Shown here: piece by piece, positions 1 through 11,162 of the stretch
Numbering within the stretch: the first letter of the stretch is position 1
How the letters are laid out: each line of letters opens with the position of its first letter
Assembly (NCBI GenBank): GCA_023395465.1
Contig: JAEWZE010000128.1
Span: 1 to 35,612, forward strand
Length of the DNA stretch: 35,612 bases
Source of the DNA: Pseudomonadota bacterium
Lineage (GTDB): Bacteria; Pseudomonadota; Gammaproteobacteria; Xanthomonadales; Xanthomonadaceae
Direction of reading: 5' to 3'
The notes under the pieces: generated by a model
Seen by the model: the letters and a program-made list of their open reading frames with translations, nothing else
Databases searched by the model: none
What the model was told of the DNA's origin: nothing
Translations under genes and position numbers: made by a program

Positions 1-3000
1 CGGTCGCGCCTTCGAGCTGCGCGAGGTTCACCGCGTCGGTGGCCTCGGTGCCGGCCGCCACGTTGGTGACCTGGCGCTCGGCGCCCGCGGCGCCGACCGA
101 CACGCTGTTCTCGCGGTCGGCTTCCGAGCCCGCACCCAGCGCCACGCTGTTGGCGGCGCTGGCATCGGCCAGGAAACCCACGGCCGTGGAGTCCTCGCCG
201 CTCGCCGAAGACCCGCTGCCCAGCGCGCTGGCGCCATCGGCGGTCGCGTACGCCAGCGTGCCCAGCGTGGTCGACTGCACGCCGGTCGCTTCGGCCAGCG
301 TGCCGACCGACGTCGCGCCCAGGCCCGTCGCCCACGCGCCGTTGCCGATCGCGGTCGAGGCGATGCCGCTGGCCTCGGTGGTCTGCAGGATGAAGCCCGG
401 GAACCCGAACACCAGTTCGCCGTAGTCGGCGATGCCGCCCACCGCCAGGCCGTAGTCGCCGCTGGCCTCGCTGCCGTAACCCACTGCGGTGGCGAACCCG
501 CCCGTGGCCTGGCTGAAGCTGCCCAGGGCGCTCGAACCGTCGGTCGCGGCATTGCTGCTGTAGCCGTAGGCCGAGGACTGCGTTCCGGTCGACGTCGCTG
601 CCGCGCCGGTCGCGGTGCTGAACGCGCCGTTGGCCTGCGCGCCCGCGCCGAACGCGCTTGCGCCCACTTCCGAGGCGGTCGTGGTCTGGTCGAGCAGCAC
701 TTCGCCCGTGTCCGGATCCTCGTAGTACAGGCTGCCGCCCACCGCCGTCGCGCTGTCGGCCGTGGCCGTGGCGTTGTAGCCCGAGGCCGTCGCGTTCTGG
801 CCGTCGGCGTAGGCGCCGCTGCCGTAGGCCGAGGCGCCCTGGCCGTAGGCGTTGGCCGCCTCGCCCGAGGCGGTCGCATACGCACCTTCGGCATACGCAC
901 CCACGTCGTCGCTCTGGTCCTCGTCGTTGCCCGTGGCCTGGAAGTAGCGGTTGTCCGCCGTCGCCTCTTCCAGCTGGTCCAGGTTCACCGCGTCCGTGCC
1001 TTCGGTGCCGGCCGCCACATTGGTGACCTGGCGTTCGGCGCCGACATCGCCCACCGACACGCTGTCCTCGCGGTCGGCAACCGAGCCCGAGCCCAGCGCC
1101 ACCGCATTGGCCGCATCCGCTTCCACGGTCGCGCCGGCGCCGATCGCGATCGCGCTTTCGGCGTTGGCCAGCGAGTTGGTGCCGATCGCGATCGAATGCA
1201 GGTCGTTGGCCAGCGCCTGGGTGCCCAGGGCGACGCTGTAGTCGGCGTAGCCGAACGCGCCGCGGCCCACCGCCACGGAGTTGGCGCCGGGCGACCAACT
1301 GCCCGAACCGATCGAGACCGAACGCCGCCCGGACGCATACGAATCGATGCCGAGCGCGGTCGCTTCCTCGCCGGTCGCCCAGGCGAAGCTGCCGAACGCG
1401 GTCGCGCCGTACTGGGTGGCCCAGGCATAGGAACCTGTCGCGGTGGCCTGTTCGGCCGCACGGCTTTCGTCGCCCAGCGCCACGCTGTAGTCGCCCGAAG
1501 CGTGCGCCTTGTTGCCGCCCGCGAGCGAGTTCACGCCGGTGGCGCGTGCGTTGTAGCCGAAGGCCGCCGACAGCTCGCCGGTCGCCTGCGCACCCGCGCC
1601 GACCGCGGTCGCGTAGTCGCCGGCGGTCGCACCCACGCGCACGGGGTTGCCGTCTTCGTCCTCGATCGGCCAGCCGAACTCGTCGAGCGCCACGCCTTCT
1701 CCACCGATCGCCACGCTGGACTCGCCCGCCGCTGTGGCGGAGTGGCCGAACGCCGCGCTGTTGTCGGCGGACGCCGAGGCGTTGAAGCCGACCGCGGTCG
1801 CATGGTCGGCGAGCGCGAAGGCGCCACTGCCCAGGCCGGTCGCGCCCATCCCCGTGGCCGTGGCGGACTCGCCGGCGGCGGTGGTGTATTCGCCCTCGAC
1901 GTAGGCACCGTTGTCGCTGTCGGCGCCGCCGCTGGCGACGAAGTAGCGCGCGTGCCGGGTGGCCTCGTCCAGCTGGTCGAGGTTCACCGCGTCGGTGCCT
2001 TCGGTGCCGGCGGCCACGTTCGTGACCTGGCGTTCGGCGCCTGCCGCGCCCACCGACACGCTGTCGTCGCGGTCGGCATACGAGCCGCGGCCCAAGGCCA
2101 CGCTGCTGTCGCCTTCGGCCAGGCTGTCGGAACCCAGGGCGAGGCTGTTGTCGCCCTCGGCCGCGCTGAAGTTGCCCACGGCGGTGCTGTTGAAGCCGCC
2201 CGCGAAGGCGGCGCCGCCGACGGCCGTGGAGTAGTCGCCGGCCGCCTCGGTCGGGACCAGGCCCCAGAACGCGCCACCCACGGCCACGGCGTTGTCGCCA
2301 CTGGCGATCGCACCTTCGCCCACCGCAACGGTGTCGAAGTTGCCGGCCACCGCACCAAAGCCGATCGCGGTGGCGCCATCCATCGTGGCTTCGGCGCCGT
2401 AGCCCAGCGCGCTTGCGCCCAGGCCGTTGGCCACGGCGTAGCCGCCGTAGGCCGAGGACGCATCGCCGGACGCTTCGCTGCGGAAGCCCAGCGCGCTCGA
2501 CTGCAGGCCCGTGGCGGCGGCCTCGTTGCCCACAGCCGTCGCGTACGCCGCGCCGGCCTGCGCGCCGGCGCCCAGTGCCGATGCGCCGTCGCCATCGGCC
2601 ACCGCGTTGGCACCGGCGGCGATCGCGCCTTCGCCGGCGATGCTGGCATCGTCGCTGCCGTCATCGGCGCCGTCCGCCTTGAAGTAGCGGTCGGTGTGTT
2701 CGGCCACCTCGGCCACCGCCTCGACCACGCCGGCGACCGCATTCACCTGCCCGAGGGTCGCCGCGTCGCTGTCGGCGATGCCGTCGGCGACATTGACGAT
2801 GCGGCGCGTCGCCGGACCGAGTGTGCCCGCGCCGCCGCCATTGCCGACCGACAGCACGCCGGCCTCGGTGGCGCGTGCGCCGTAGCCGAGCGCGACGCTG
2901 CCCGCCGCGGACGGGCTGGCGTAGGCGTTGAAGCCGAGCGCGATCGCGCCTTCGGCATGCGCCTGCGCGCCCTGGCCGACGGCGGTACTGCGCAGGCCGA

Positions 3001-3475
3001 GCGCCTGTGTGGAGCTGCCCAGCGCGGTCGAGGCCGTCCCCGAGGCCAGGGCGTTGGAACCGGCGGCGGTCGCGTTGGACTGCAGCGCGCGCGCGTTGTT
3101 GCCGAATGCCGATGCGCTGGTGTGCGTGGCGCGTGCCGCGTTGCCGATGGCGGTCGACCCGGCGCCGCTGGCCACCGCGCCTTCGCCGCAGGCCGTGGCG
3201 CCAGTGGCCGTGGCCGTGGCCGAACCGCAGGCGTCGGCCTTGGCCGCCTTGCCCGGAGGTTGCGCCTTGCCGGCGTGCGCCGGCGCCTTGCCGCCGGAGG
3301 CGCCGCGGGCCGGACCCTGCGCAAGCGCGGCCCCCGCGAATGCGATCGCACCGGTCGCCACGATGGCCTGCAGCAGCCGGGCGCCCTTGCCCTTGCCCTT
3401 TGCCTTGGCCAGTTCCGACGCGACGCTGACCTGACCGGTGGACTGGTTCCAGACCTTGGAGTAGATGCGGTTCAT
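1..3475 (-). CDS. YadA-like trimeric autotransporter adhesin, N-terminal part (3' end outside window)
   Basis: The frame is open for 1158 codons from ATG 3475 to the window edge with no stop. GAGGGG lies 9 nt before the ATG. The protein begins MNRIYSKVWNQSTGQVS, which matches the extended signal peptide region of type V secreted proteins. A basic stretch, a hydrophobic core and a likely cleavage after AGAALA near residue 52 follow. The mature part is built of YadA-head-type repeats of about 14 residues (AxAxGxxSxAxG pattern). They are interrupted by neck-like motifs near residues 244, 497, 830 and 1149; the last three share RQVTNVAAGTE and TDAVNL. The stalk and the C-terminal membrane anchor would lie beyond the window. 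Known members form homotrimeric surface adhesins; the ligand here is unknown. Codon use and GC match the neighbours, so there is no sign of recent transfer. Family assignment is confident; a function in attachment is inferred from the family. Confidence 0.9.
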   Translation of the reverse strand, partial: MNRIYSKVWNQSTGQVSVASELAKAKGKGKGARLLQAIVATGAIAFAGAALAQGPARGASGGKAPAHAGKAQPPGKAAKADACGSATATATGATACGEGAVASGAGSTAIGNAARATHTSASAFGNNARALQSNATAAGSNALASGTASTALGSSTQALGLRSTAVGQGAQAHAEGAIALGFNAYASPSAAGSVALGYGARATEAGVLSVGNGGGAGTLGPATRRIVNVADGIADSDAATLGQVNAVAGVVEAVAEVAEHTDRYFKADGADDGSDDASIAGEGAIAAGANAVADGDGASALGAGAQAGAAYATAVGNEAAATGLQSSALGFRSEASGDASSAYGGYAVANGLGASALGYGAEATMDGATAIGFGAVAGNFDTVAVGEGAIASGDNAVAVGGAFWGLVPTEAAGDYSTAVGGAAFAGGFNSTAVGNFSAAEGDNSLALGSDSLAEGDSSVALGRGSYADRDDSVSVGAAGAERQVTNVAAGTEGTDAVNLDQLDEATRHARYFVASGGADSDNGAYVEGEYTTAAGESATATGMGATGLGSGAFALADHATAVGFNASASADNSAAFGHSATAAGESSVAIGGEGVALDEFGWPIEDEDGNPVRVGATAGDYATAVGAGAQATGELSAAFGYNARATGVNSLAGGNKAHASGDYSVALGDESRAAEQATATGSYAWATQYGATAFGSFAWATGEEATALGIDSYASGRRSVSIGSGSWSPGANSVAVGRGAFGYADYSVALGTQALANDLHSIAIGTNSLANAESAIAIGAGATVEADAANAVALGSGSVADREDSVSVGDVGAERQVTNVAAGTEGTDAVNLDQLEEATADNRYFQATGNDEDQSDDVGAYAEGAYATASGEAANAYGQGASAYGSGAYADGQNATASGYNATATADSATAVGGSLYYEDPDTGEVLLDQTTTASEVGASAFGAGAQANGAFSTATGAAATSTGTQSSAYGYSSNAATDGSSALGSFSQATGGFATAVGYGSEASGDYGLAVGGIADYGELVFGFPGFILQTTEASGIASTAIGNGAWATGLGATSVGTLAEATGVQSTTLGTLAYATADGASALGSGSSASGEDSTAVGFLADASAANSVALGAGSEADRENSVSVGAAGAERQVTNVAAGTEATDAVNLAQLEGAT
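26..2750 (-). repeat. Four neck motifs delimiting three long in-frame modules of the adhesin
   Basis: The neck-coding sequence around + strand gttcaccgcgtc recurs at 26, 983 and 1982, and a diverged copy starts at 2741. Spacings are 957, 999 and 759 bp, all multiples of three, so whole modules of 319, 333 and 253 codons have been added or lost in frame. The three copies nearest the C terminus are close to identical over roughly 80 bp, while the N-terminal copy is diverged, which suggests duplication or homogenisation of the later modules. Slippage or recombination between copies could change adhesin length. Confidence 0.8.
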
Positions 3476-3666
3476 CGTGTGTGGCCCCTCGTGATGGATG
3501 TACAGACGGATCCCCTGGCGCGCAGGCCTGGCGGCTCGCGGCATCGGGTGCGATTGCATGGGATCAGGGGCGTCGCAGTCGCAATGAGATTCGGCGTGAG
3601 CCAGTCCTTGTGCGGGCCGATAGCGCTTTTCCTGAACGCCCCTCGAATTGCTTGCAACTGGGACCG

Positions 3667-3696
3667 ATACTCACCGCGACTGACAATTTTCGTCAA
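3667..3696 (-). promoter_or_regulatory. Candidate sigma-70 promoter of the adhesin gene
   Basis: On the minus strand TTGACG (3696-3691) and GAGTAT (3672-3667) are separated by 18 nt. Transcription would begin near 3660 and give a 5' leader of about 185 nt before ATG 3475. The -35 match is good and the -10 match is only moderate. It sits in the AT-richer part of the gap. Confidence 0.4.
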
Positions 3697-4012
3697 GTCT
3701 TGGCGCGAACTTCGTCAGTAATTGACCTTATCTGGCAGCGCCGACCCCAAAGAATCAACGACTTGCGCCGACACGAACGAAAAGAACGTGATATTTCTCA
3801 TAAAACGGCTTGAGCTGAGCGGGAAATGGACACGTTCGCAGGTGGAATCAGCCGGTGCAGGCCCGGTGCGGGTCGACCGTGGATGCGCAGGCAAGGCCGT
3901 TGCTGCTGCAACGCAGCACGCATCTCCGCCGCCGCTGTCGCCCGCTGCGACGACAGCGGCCGGCCACGCGGCATCGCGCCGCCCGATGGGCAGCGCGCGT
4001 GGGAAGGAAGGC

Positions 4013-4036
4013 GGCGCCGCGGACATCCGCGGCACC
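4013..4036 (-). terminator. Hairpin just after purL, possible terminator without U-tract
   Basis: The minus strand reads GGTGCCGCGGA, then TCCGCGGCGCC after a two-base centre, giving a stem of about 10-11 bp. It begins 6 nt after the purL stop codon. No run of T follows, so it would be a non-canonical terminator or an mRNA 3'-end stabiliser. Confidence 0.45.
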
Positions 4037-4042
4037 GGGGGC

Positions 4043-8005
<3,963 letters not shown>

Positions 8006-8036
8006 GTCCGGGAGAACACCTGGGAGCGGGCCGCCT

Positions 8037-8042
8037 ATTGTA
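8037..8042 (-). promoter_or_regulatory. Candidate -10 element of purL
   Basis: TACAAT on the minus strand matches the sigma-70 -10 consensus at five of six positions and would start transcription near 8030, about 25 nt before purL. No convincing -35 hexamer is visible at the usual distance. No purine-repressor-like site was recognised. Confidence 0.45.
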
Positions 8043-8127
8043 AGCGGCTTCGCCGCCTCCGGCCGGGATCGGGGCCGCAGCCCTGGCGGGCGGTCGCCCC
8101 GGTACAACTGCCAGCGGCCGCGCCGGC

Positions 8128-8144
8128 CGTCCGGCGGCCGGACG
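8128..8144 (-). terminator. Short GC hairpin after dsbC
   Basis: A 7-bp stem (CGTCCGG / CCGGACG) with a 3-nt loop lies 9 nt after the dsbC stop. There is no T-run, so this is at best a weak or factor-assisted terminator. Confidence 0.3.
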
Positions 8145-8153
8145 CGCCCCTCC

Positions 8154-8990
8154 TCAGCTGCCGGCGGCGTCCGTGGCTTCGGGCTGCACCGCGTCCATTT
8201 CCCGCAGCGCCGACAGCAGCGCGTCGGGCGGCAGGTAGCCCGGCATCGACACGCCGCTGGCGGTCACGATCATCGGCGTGCCGGTCAGGCCCACGCGCTG
8301 GCCGAGTTCGTAGTGGCGCGCCACCGGGTTCTCGCAGCTGGCGGAGGGCACGTCGCGGCCTTCCTTGGCATCGGTCAGCGCCTTCCGACGGTCCTTGGCG
8401 CACCACACCGACACCATCAGCCGGTAGTCGGGCGTGTCGATGCCCATCCGCGGGAACGCCAGGTATTCGATGGCGATGCCGCGCTTGTTGTACTCGGCGA
8501 TGTCCTGGTGCAGGCGGCGGCAGTAGCCGCATTCCACGTCGGTGAACACGCTGACGGTGTACTTCGGATTGGCCGGCGCGAAGATGATGCGCTCGCTCGC
8601 CGGCACCGCGGCCAGCAGGCGGCGGCGGACGTCCGCCACGCCGGCCTGGCTGAGGTCGCGCTTGGCGCGGATGTCGAACAGGCTGCCCTGCAGCAGGTAG
8701 TTGCCGTCATCGCTGACGTACAGCGCCTGCCCGCCGACGATGACCTCCTGGAAGCCCTCCAGCGGCGCGGCCGAGATCGCGTCGATCCGGATGTCCGGAT
8801 TGATCGATTCGATCGCCTGGCGGGCGCGGTCCTCGGGCGTGCCCGGCGTGGTCTGCACCTGCTCGACCTGCTCGACCGGCCCGGCGCCCGCCTCCTTCTC
8901 CGGCTCGCCGTCATCGGTAGGGGTCTGCGCGCAGGCGGACAGGCTGGCGGCACACAGGACGGAGATCAGCAGGCTTCGCATCACGGACAT
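8154..8990 (-). CDS. dsbC: DsbC-like thiol:disulfide interchange protein, predicted lipoprotein
   Basis: The 278-residue product resembles the periplasmic disulfide isomerase DsbC. It has an N-terminal dimerisation-type domain (about residues 55-140), then a thioredoxin fold with the active site CGYC at 154-157 and the cis-Pro motif TGTP. A further Cys pair (VWCAKD and SASCEN) resembles the structural disulfide of DsbC. The N terminus is a lipoprotein signal: MSVMRSLLISV, a hydrophobic core, then lipobox LSAC with Cys20. Position +2 is Ala, which by the Lol rule points to the outer membrane. The linker after Cys20 is rich in Glu, Pro and Thr. ATG 8990 and ATG 8981 are both possible starts, neither with a clear Shine-Dalgarno, and both retain the lipobox. 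DsbC isomerase function is likely; lipidation is inferred. Confidence 0.88.
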   Translation of the reverse strand: MSVMRSLLISVLCAASLSACAQTPTDDGEPEKEAGAGPVEQVEQVQTTPGTPEDRARQAIESINPDIRIDAISAAPLEGFQEVIVGGQALYVSDDGNYLLQGSLFDIRAKRDLSQAGVADVRRRLLAAVPASERIIFAPANPKYTVSVFTDVECGYCRRLHQDIAEYNKRGIAIEYLAFPRMGIDTPDYRLMVSVWCAKDRRKALTDAKEGRDVPSASCENPVARHYELGQRVGLTGTPMIVTASGVSMPGYLPPDALLSALREMDAVQPEATDAAGS

Positions 8991-9113
8991 GGGCTCGGCG
9001 CAGGGCGCATTGGCGGGAAGCGGGCATTGTCGCACGCCCCCGCCGCGGCGCCCGGCGATCCACGGGCACCGGTGCGGGGCCATTCAAGCGCGGGGCGGCC
9101 GCGGAATGCGCGG

Positions 9114-10835
9114 TCAGGGCGACGCCAGCGCCTGGTCGTGCACGCCCGCCACCGCCCGCCCGGACGGGTCGGCCATCGCCGCGAAGCTCGCGTCCCAGGC
9201 GATCGCCGCCGGCGACGAGCAGGCGATCGACTTGCCGCCGGGCACGGTTTCGGCGCAGGCGGGGCCGGGATAGAACTGCTCGAACAGCGTGCGGTAGAAA
9301 TAGGCCTCCTTGGTCTGCGGCGGATTGACCGGGAAGCGCCGGCTGGCGGCCGCCAGCTCGCGGTCGCTCACCTGCGCTTCCGCGTGCGCCTTGAGGCCAT
9401 CGATCCAGCCGTAGCCGACGCCATCGCTGAACTGCTCCTTCTGCCGCCACAGGATCGCGTCGGGCAGGTAGCCCTCGAAGGCTGCGCGCAGCACGCCCTT
9501 CTCCATGCGCTGCGGGCCCGCGTCGCCGCGGCGGACCATCTTGTGGCTGGCGTCCATGCGCATGGCCACGTCGAGGAACTCGCGGTCCAGGAACGGCACG
9601 CGCGGCTCCACGCCCCAGGCCATCATCGACTTGTTGGCGCGCAGGCAGTCGTAGTTGTGCAGGGCGTCGAGCTTGCGCACCAGCTCTTCGTGGAACTCGC
9701 GGGCGTCCGGCGCCTTGTGGAAGTACAGGTAGCCGCCGAAGATCTCGTCGCTGCCCTCGCCGGAGAGCACCATCTTCACTCCCATCGCCTTGATCCGGCG
9801 CGCCAGCAGGTACATCGGGGTCGATGCGCGGATGGTGGTGACGTCGCAGGTCTCGACGTGGCGGATGACCTCGGGCAGCGCGTCCAGTCCTTCCTGCAGG
9901 GTATAGGTGAAGCCGTGGTGCACGGTGCCCAGCATCTTCGCGGCGACTTCGGCGGCGGCGAGATCGGGCGATCCCTCCAGGCCGATCGCGAACGAATGCA
10001 GCCGCGGCCACCAAGCCTCGCTGGCATCGTCGTCCTCGATCCGGCGGCGGGCGTAGCGTGCGGCCACCGCGGCGACCAGCGACGAGTCCAGTCCGCCCGA
10101 CAGCAGCACGCCGTAGGGCACGTCGCTCATCAGCTGGCGATGGACCGCGGCTTCGAAGGCCTCGCGCAGTTCCTGCTTCGACACCTGCACGCCCTCGACC
10201 GCGGCGTAGTCGCGCCACGGGCGCTCGTAGTAGCGATGCAGCGTGCCCTGCGGCTGGCCATCGACGCCCTCGGCCGACCACTCGTACCAGTGTCCCGGCG
10301 GAAACTGCGCCACGTCCGCGCAGATCGGCGCCAGCGCCTTCATCTCCGACGCAACGCACAGGCGGCCTTCGCGGTCGTGCCCCCAGTACAGCGGCACCAC
10401 GCCGATCGGGTCGCGCGCGATCAGCACGCGCCTGCCGGCCGCGTCCCACAGCGCGAAGGCGAAAATGCCGTTGAGCCGGTTGAGGAACGAGGCCGGCCCG
10501 TCCTCGCGGTACAGCGCATTGATCACCTCGCAGTCCGAGCCCGTCTGGAAGTCGTACTCCTGCCGCAGTTCGGCCTTGAGTTCGCGGTGGTTGTAGATCT
10601 CCCCGTTGACCGCCAGCACCAGCGCGCCGTCGGCCGAGCGCAACGGCTGCGAGCCGCCCGCCGGGTCGACGATCGCCAGCCGCTCGTGCACCAGGATGGC
10701 GCCTTGGTCGAGGTGGATGCCGCTCCAGTCGGGGCCGCGATGGCGCTGGCGCTGGGACAGCTCCAGCGACTGCCGGCGCAGGGCCGCGATGTCGTCGCCG
10801 GGCTGCAGCCCGAAGATGCCGAAGATCGAACACAT
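9114..10835 (-). CDS. asnB: Asparagine synthase (glutamine-hydrolysing)
   Basis: The 573-residue cytoplasmic enzyme makes asparagine from aspartate, glutamine and ATP. The N-terminal Ntn glutaminase domain starts MCSIFGIFG, so Cys2 is the nucleophile after Met removal, and Arg52 (ERLAIVDP) and Asn78 (NGEIYN) fit the glutamine site. The synthetase domain has the PP-loop SGGLDSS at 246-252 and SGEGSDEIFGGY. The length is close to the proteobacterial AsnB family. GAGG is visible at about 10850, roughly 13 nt before the ATG. The gene is preceded by an Asn-rich leader ORF and an intrinsic terminator, so expression is probably controlled by attenuation in response to charged tRNA-Asn. dsbC lies downstream on the same strand. 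Confidence 0.97.
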   Translation of the reverse strand: MCSIFGIFGLQPGDDIAALRRQSLELSQRQRHRGPDWSGIHLDQGAILVHERLAIVDPAGGSQPLRSADGALVLAVNGEIYNHRELKAELRQEYDFQTGSDCEVINALYREDGPASFLNRLNGIFAFALWDAAGRRVLIARDPIGVVPLYWGHDREGRLCVASEMKALAPICADVAQFPPGHWYEWSAEGVDGQPQGTLHRYYERPWRDYAAVEGVQVSKQELREAFEAAVHRQLMSDVPYGVLLSGGLDSSLVAAVAARYARRRIEDDDASEAWWPRLHSFAIGLEGSPDLAAAEVAAKMLGTVHHGFTYTLQEGLDALPEVIRHVETCDVTTIRASTPMYLLARRIKAMGVKMVLSGEGSDEIFGGYLYFHKAPDAREFHEELVRKLDALHNYDCLRANKSMMAWGVEPRVPFLDREFLDVAMRMDASHKMVRRGDAGPQRMEKGVLRAAFEGYLPDAILWRQKEQFSDGVGYGWIDGLKAHAEAQVSDRELAAASRRFPVNPPQTKEAYFYRTLFEQFYPGPACAETVPGGKSIACSSPAAIAWDASFAAMADPSGRAVAGVHDQALASP

Positions 10836-10885
10836 GGGATGACGCTCCTGAGGGAAGAGGAAGCCCGCGGCCGGGTCCCGATACG

Positions 10886-10917
10886 AAAAAAGCCCGCATC
10901 CTGCGATGCGGGCTTTT
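10886..10917 (-). terminator. Intrinsic terminator in the asnB leader (attenuator)
   Basis: On the minus strand AAAAGCCCGCATC, loop GCAG and GATGCGGGCTTTT form a perfect 13-bp stem followed by a run of six T (10891-10886). It lies about 50 nt upstream of the asnB ATG and 27 nt after the stop of the Asn-rich leader ORF. A terminator between promoter and gene is the hallmark of attenuation. The 5' arm also contains AGCCCGC, which is fully complementary to GCGGGCT inside the leader ORF. Confidence 0.85.
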
Positions 10918-10943
10918 GCGTTCGGGCGAGGCCCCGGGGGGAT

Positions 10944-11039
10944 CTACGCCTGGCTGCAGCCCGCTGCGCGCGCACGATTGTTCGCCGCATTCGAATTGCG
11001 GTTGCGAACCTGCGCGTTGCGGGAAGACTGCGATGCCAT
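10944..11039 (-). CDS. Asn-rich leader peptide of asnB (31 aa)
   Basis: ATG 11039 opens a 32-codon frame ending in TAG. Six of its 31 residues are Asn (positions 8, 13, 15, 17, 20, 21), including NRNSN and the tandem NN. This is far above random for such GC-rich DNA. It ends 27 nt before the terminator stem in front of asnB. Codons 26-28 contain GCGGGCT, complementary to the terminator 5' arm. A ribosome stalled at Asn20-21 would leave this arm free to form an antiterminator, whereas a ribosome reaching the stop would cover it. The sequence in front of the ATG has no Shine-Dalgarno. A possible promoter places the start of transcription at the ATG itself. The protein product is presumably of no importance beyond its translation. 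Confidence 0.75.
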   Translation of the reverse strand: MASQSSRNAQVRNRNSNAANNRARAAGCSQA

Positions 11040-11045
11040 GGGGCG

Positions 11046-11074
11046 ACCGTAATCGAGTCATTCCGGCTTTGCAA
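11046..11074 (-). promoter_or_regulatory. Candidate promoter of the asnB leader, possibly giving a leaderless transcript
   Basis: On the minus strand TTGCAA (11074-11069) and TACGGT (11051-11046) are separated by 17 nt. Counting seven bases from the -10 puts the start at 11039, the A of the leader ATG. The -35 agrees at four of six positions and the -10 at three of six. It is a plausible but unproven promoter. Confidence 0.4.
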
Positions 11075-11082
11075 CGGTTGCA
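11070..11082. promoter_or_regulatory. Palindrome in the asnB/AarF divergent promoter region
   Basis: TGCAAC, one central G and GTTGCA form a perfect 13-bp palindrome. It overlaps the candidate -35 of the asnB leader promoter and lies about 80 bp before the divergent kinase gene. It could be an operator; no regulator is identified. Confidence 0.35.
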
Positions 11083-11162
11083 GACACAACCGTCACCGTG
11101 GCGCCGGAATACTTCGGGCGCGCTGGCCGGGGGCCGGCGGACAGCCGAAGGGGCGAGTACAC

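Larger units (their letters stand above)
3476..4042. other. Intergenic region between purL and the adhesin gene
   Basis: These 567 bp contain no convincing gene. The part at about 3600-3830 is clearly richer in A and T than the surrounding sequence, as expected of a promoter region. The only open frames (for example 3472-3696 minus) lack a ribosome binding site and recognisable protein features. The purL-proximal end holds a strong hairpin, and the adhesin-proximal end holds a candidate promoter followed by a leader of about 185 nt. Confidence 0.6.

Noticed and set aside
1..3200. Repeats considered as CRISPR or a DNA-level satellite
   Set aside because: The periodicity is about 42 bp (14 codons), degenerate at DNA level and always in frame; it encodes YadA-type head repeats.
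3472..3696. 74-codon minus-strand ORF overlapping the adhesin start
   Set aside because: There is no ribosome binding site and no family features; it overlaps the adhesin start codon region and the candidate promoter.
1196..3721. Open frame of 841 codons on the plus strand opposite the adhesin gene
   Set aside because: It is a mirror of the repetitive, GC-rich adhesin sequence; its translation is Arg/Gly/Ala-rich without domains, and the minus frame has an ESPR signal, an RBS and adhesin repeats.
3715..4035. 106-codon minus-strand ORF in the purL-adhesin gap
   Set aside because: The composition changes abruptly along it, there is no RBS, and it starts inside the post-purL hairpin.
10886..10917. 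Terminator belonging to a plus-strand gene upstream of the AarF-family kinase
   Set aside because: No plus-strand gene ends here; the longer T-run and the Asn-rich ORF place it in the asnB leader on the minus strand.
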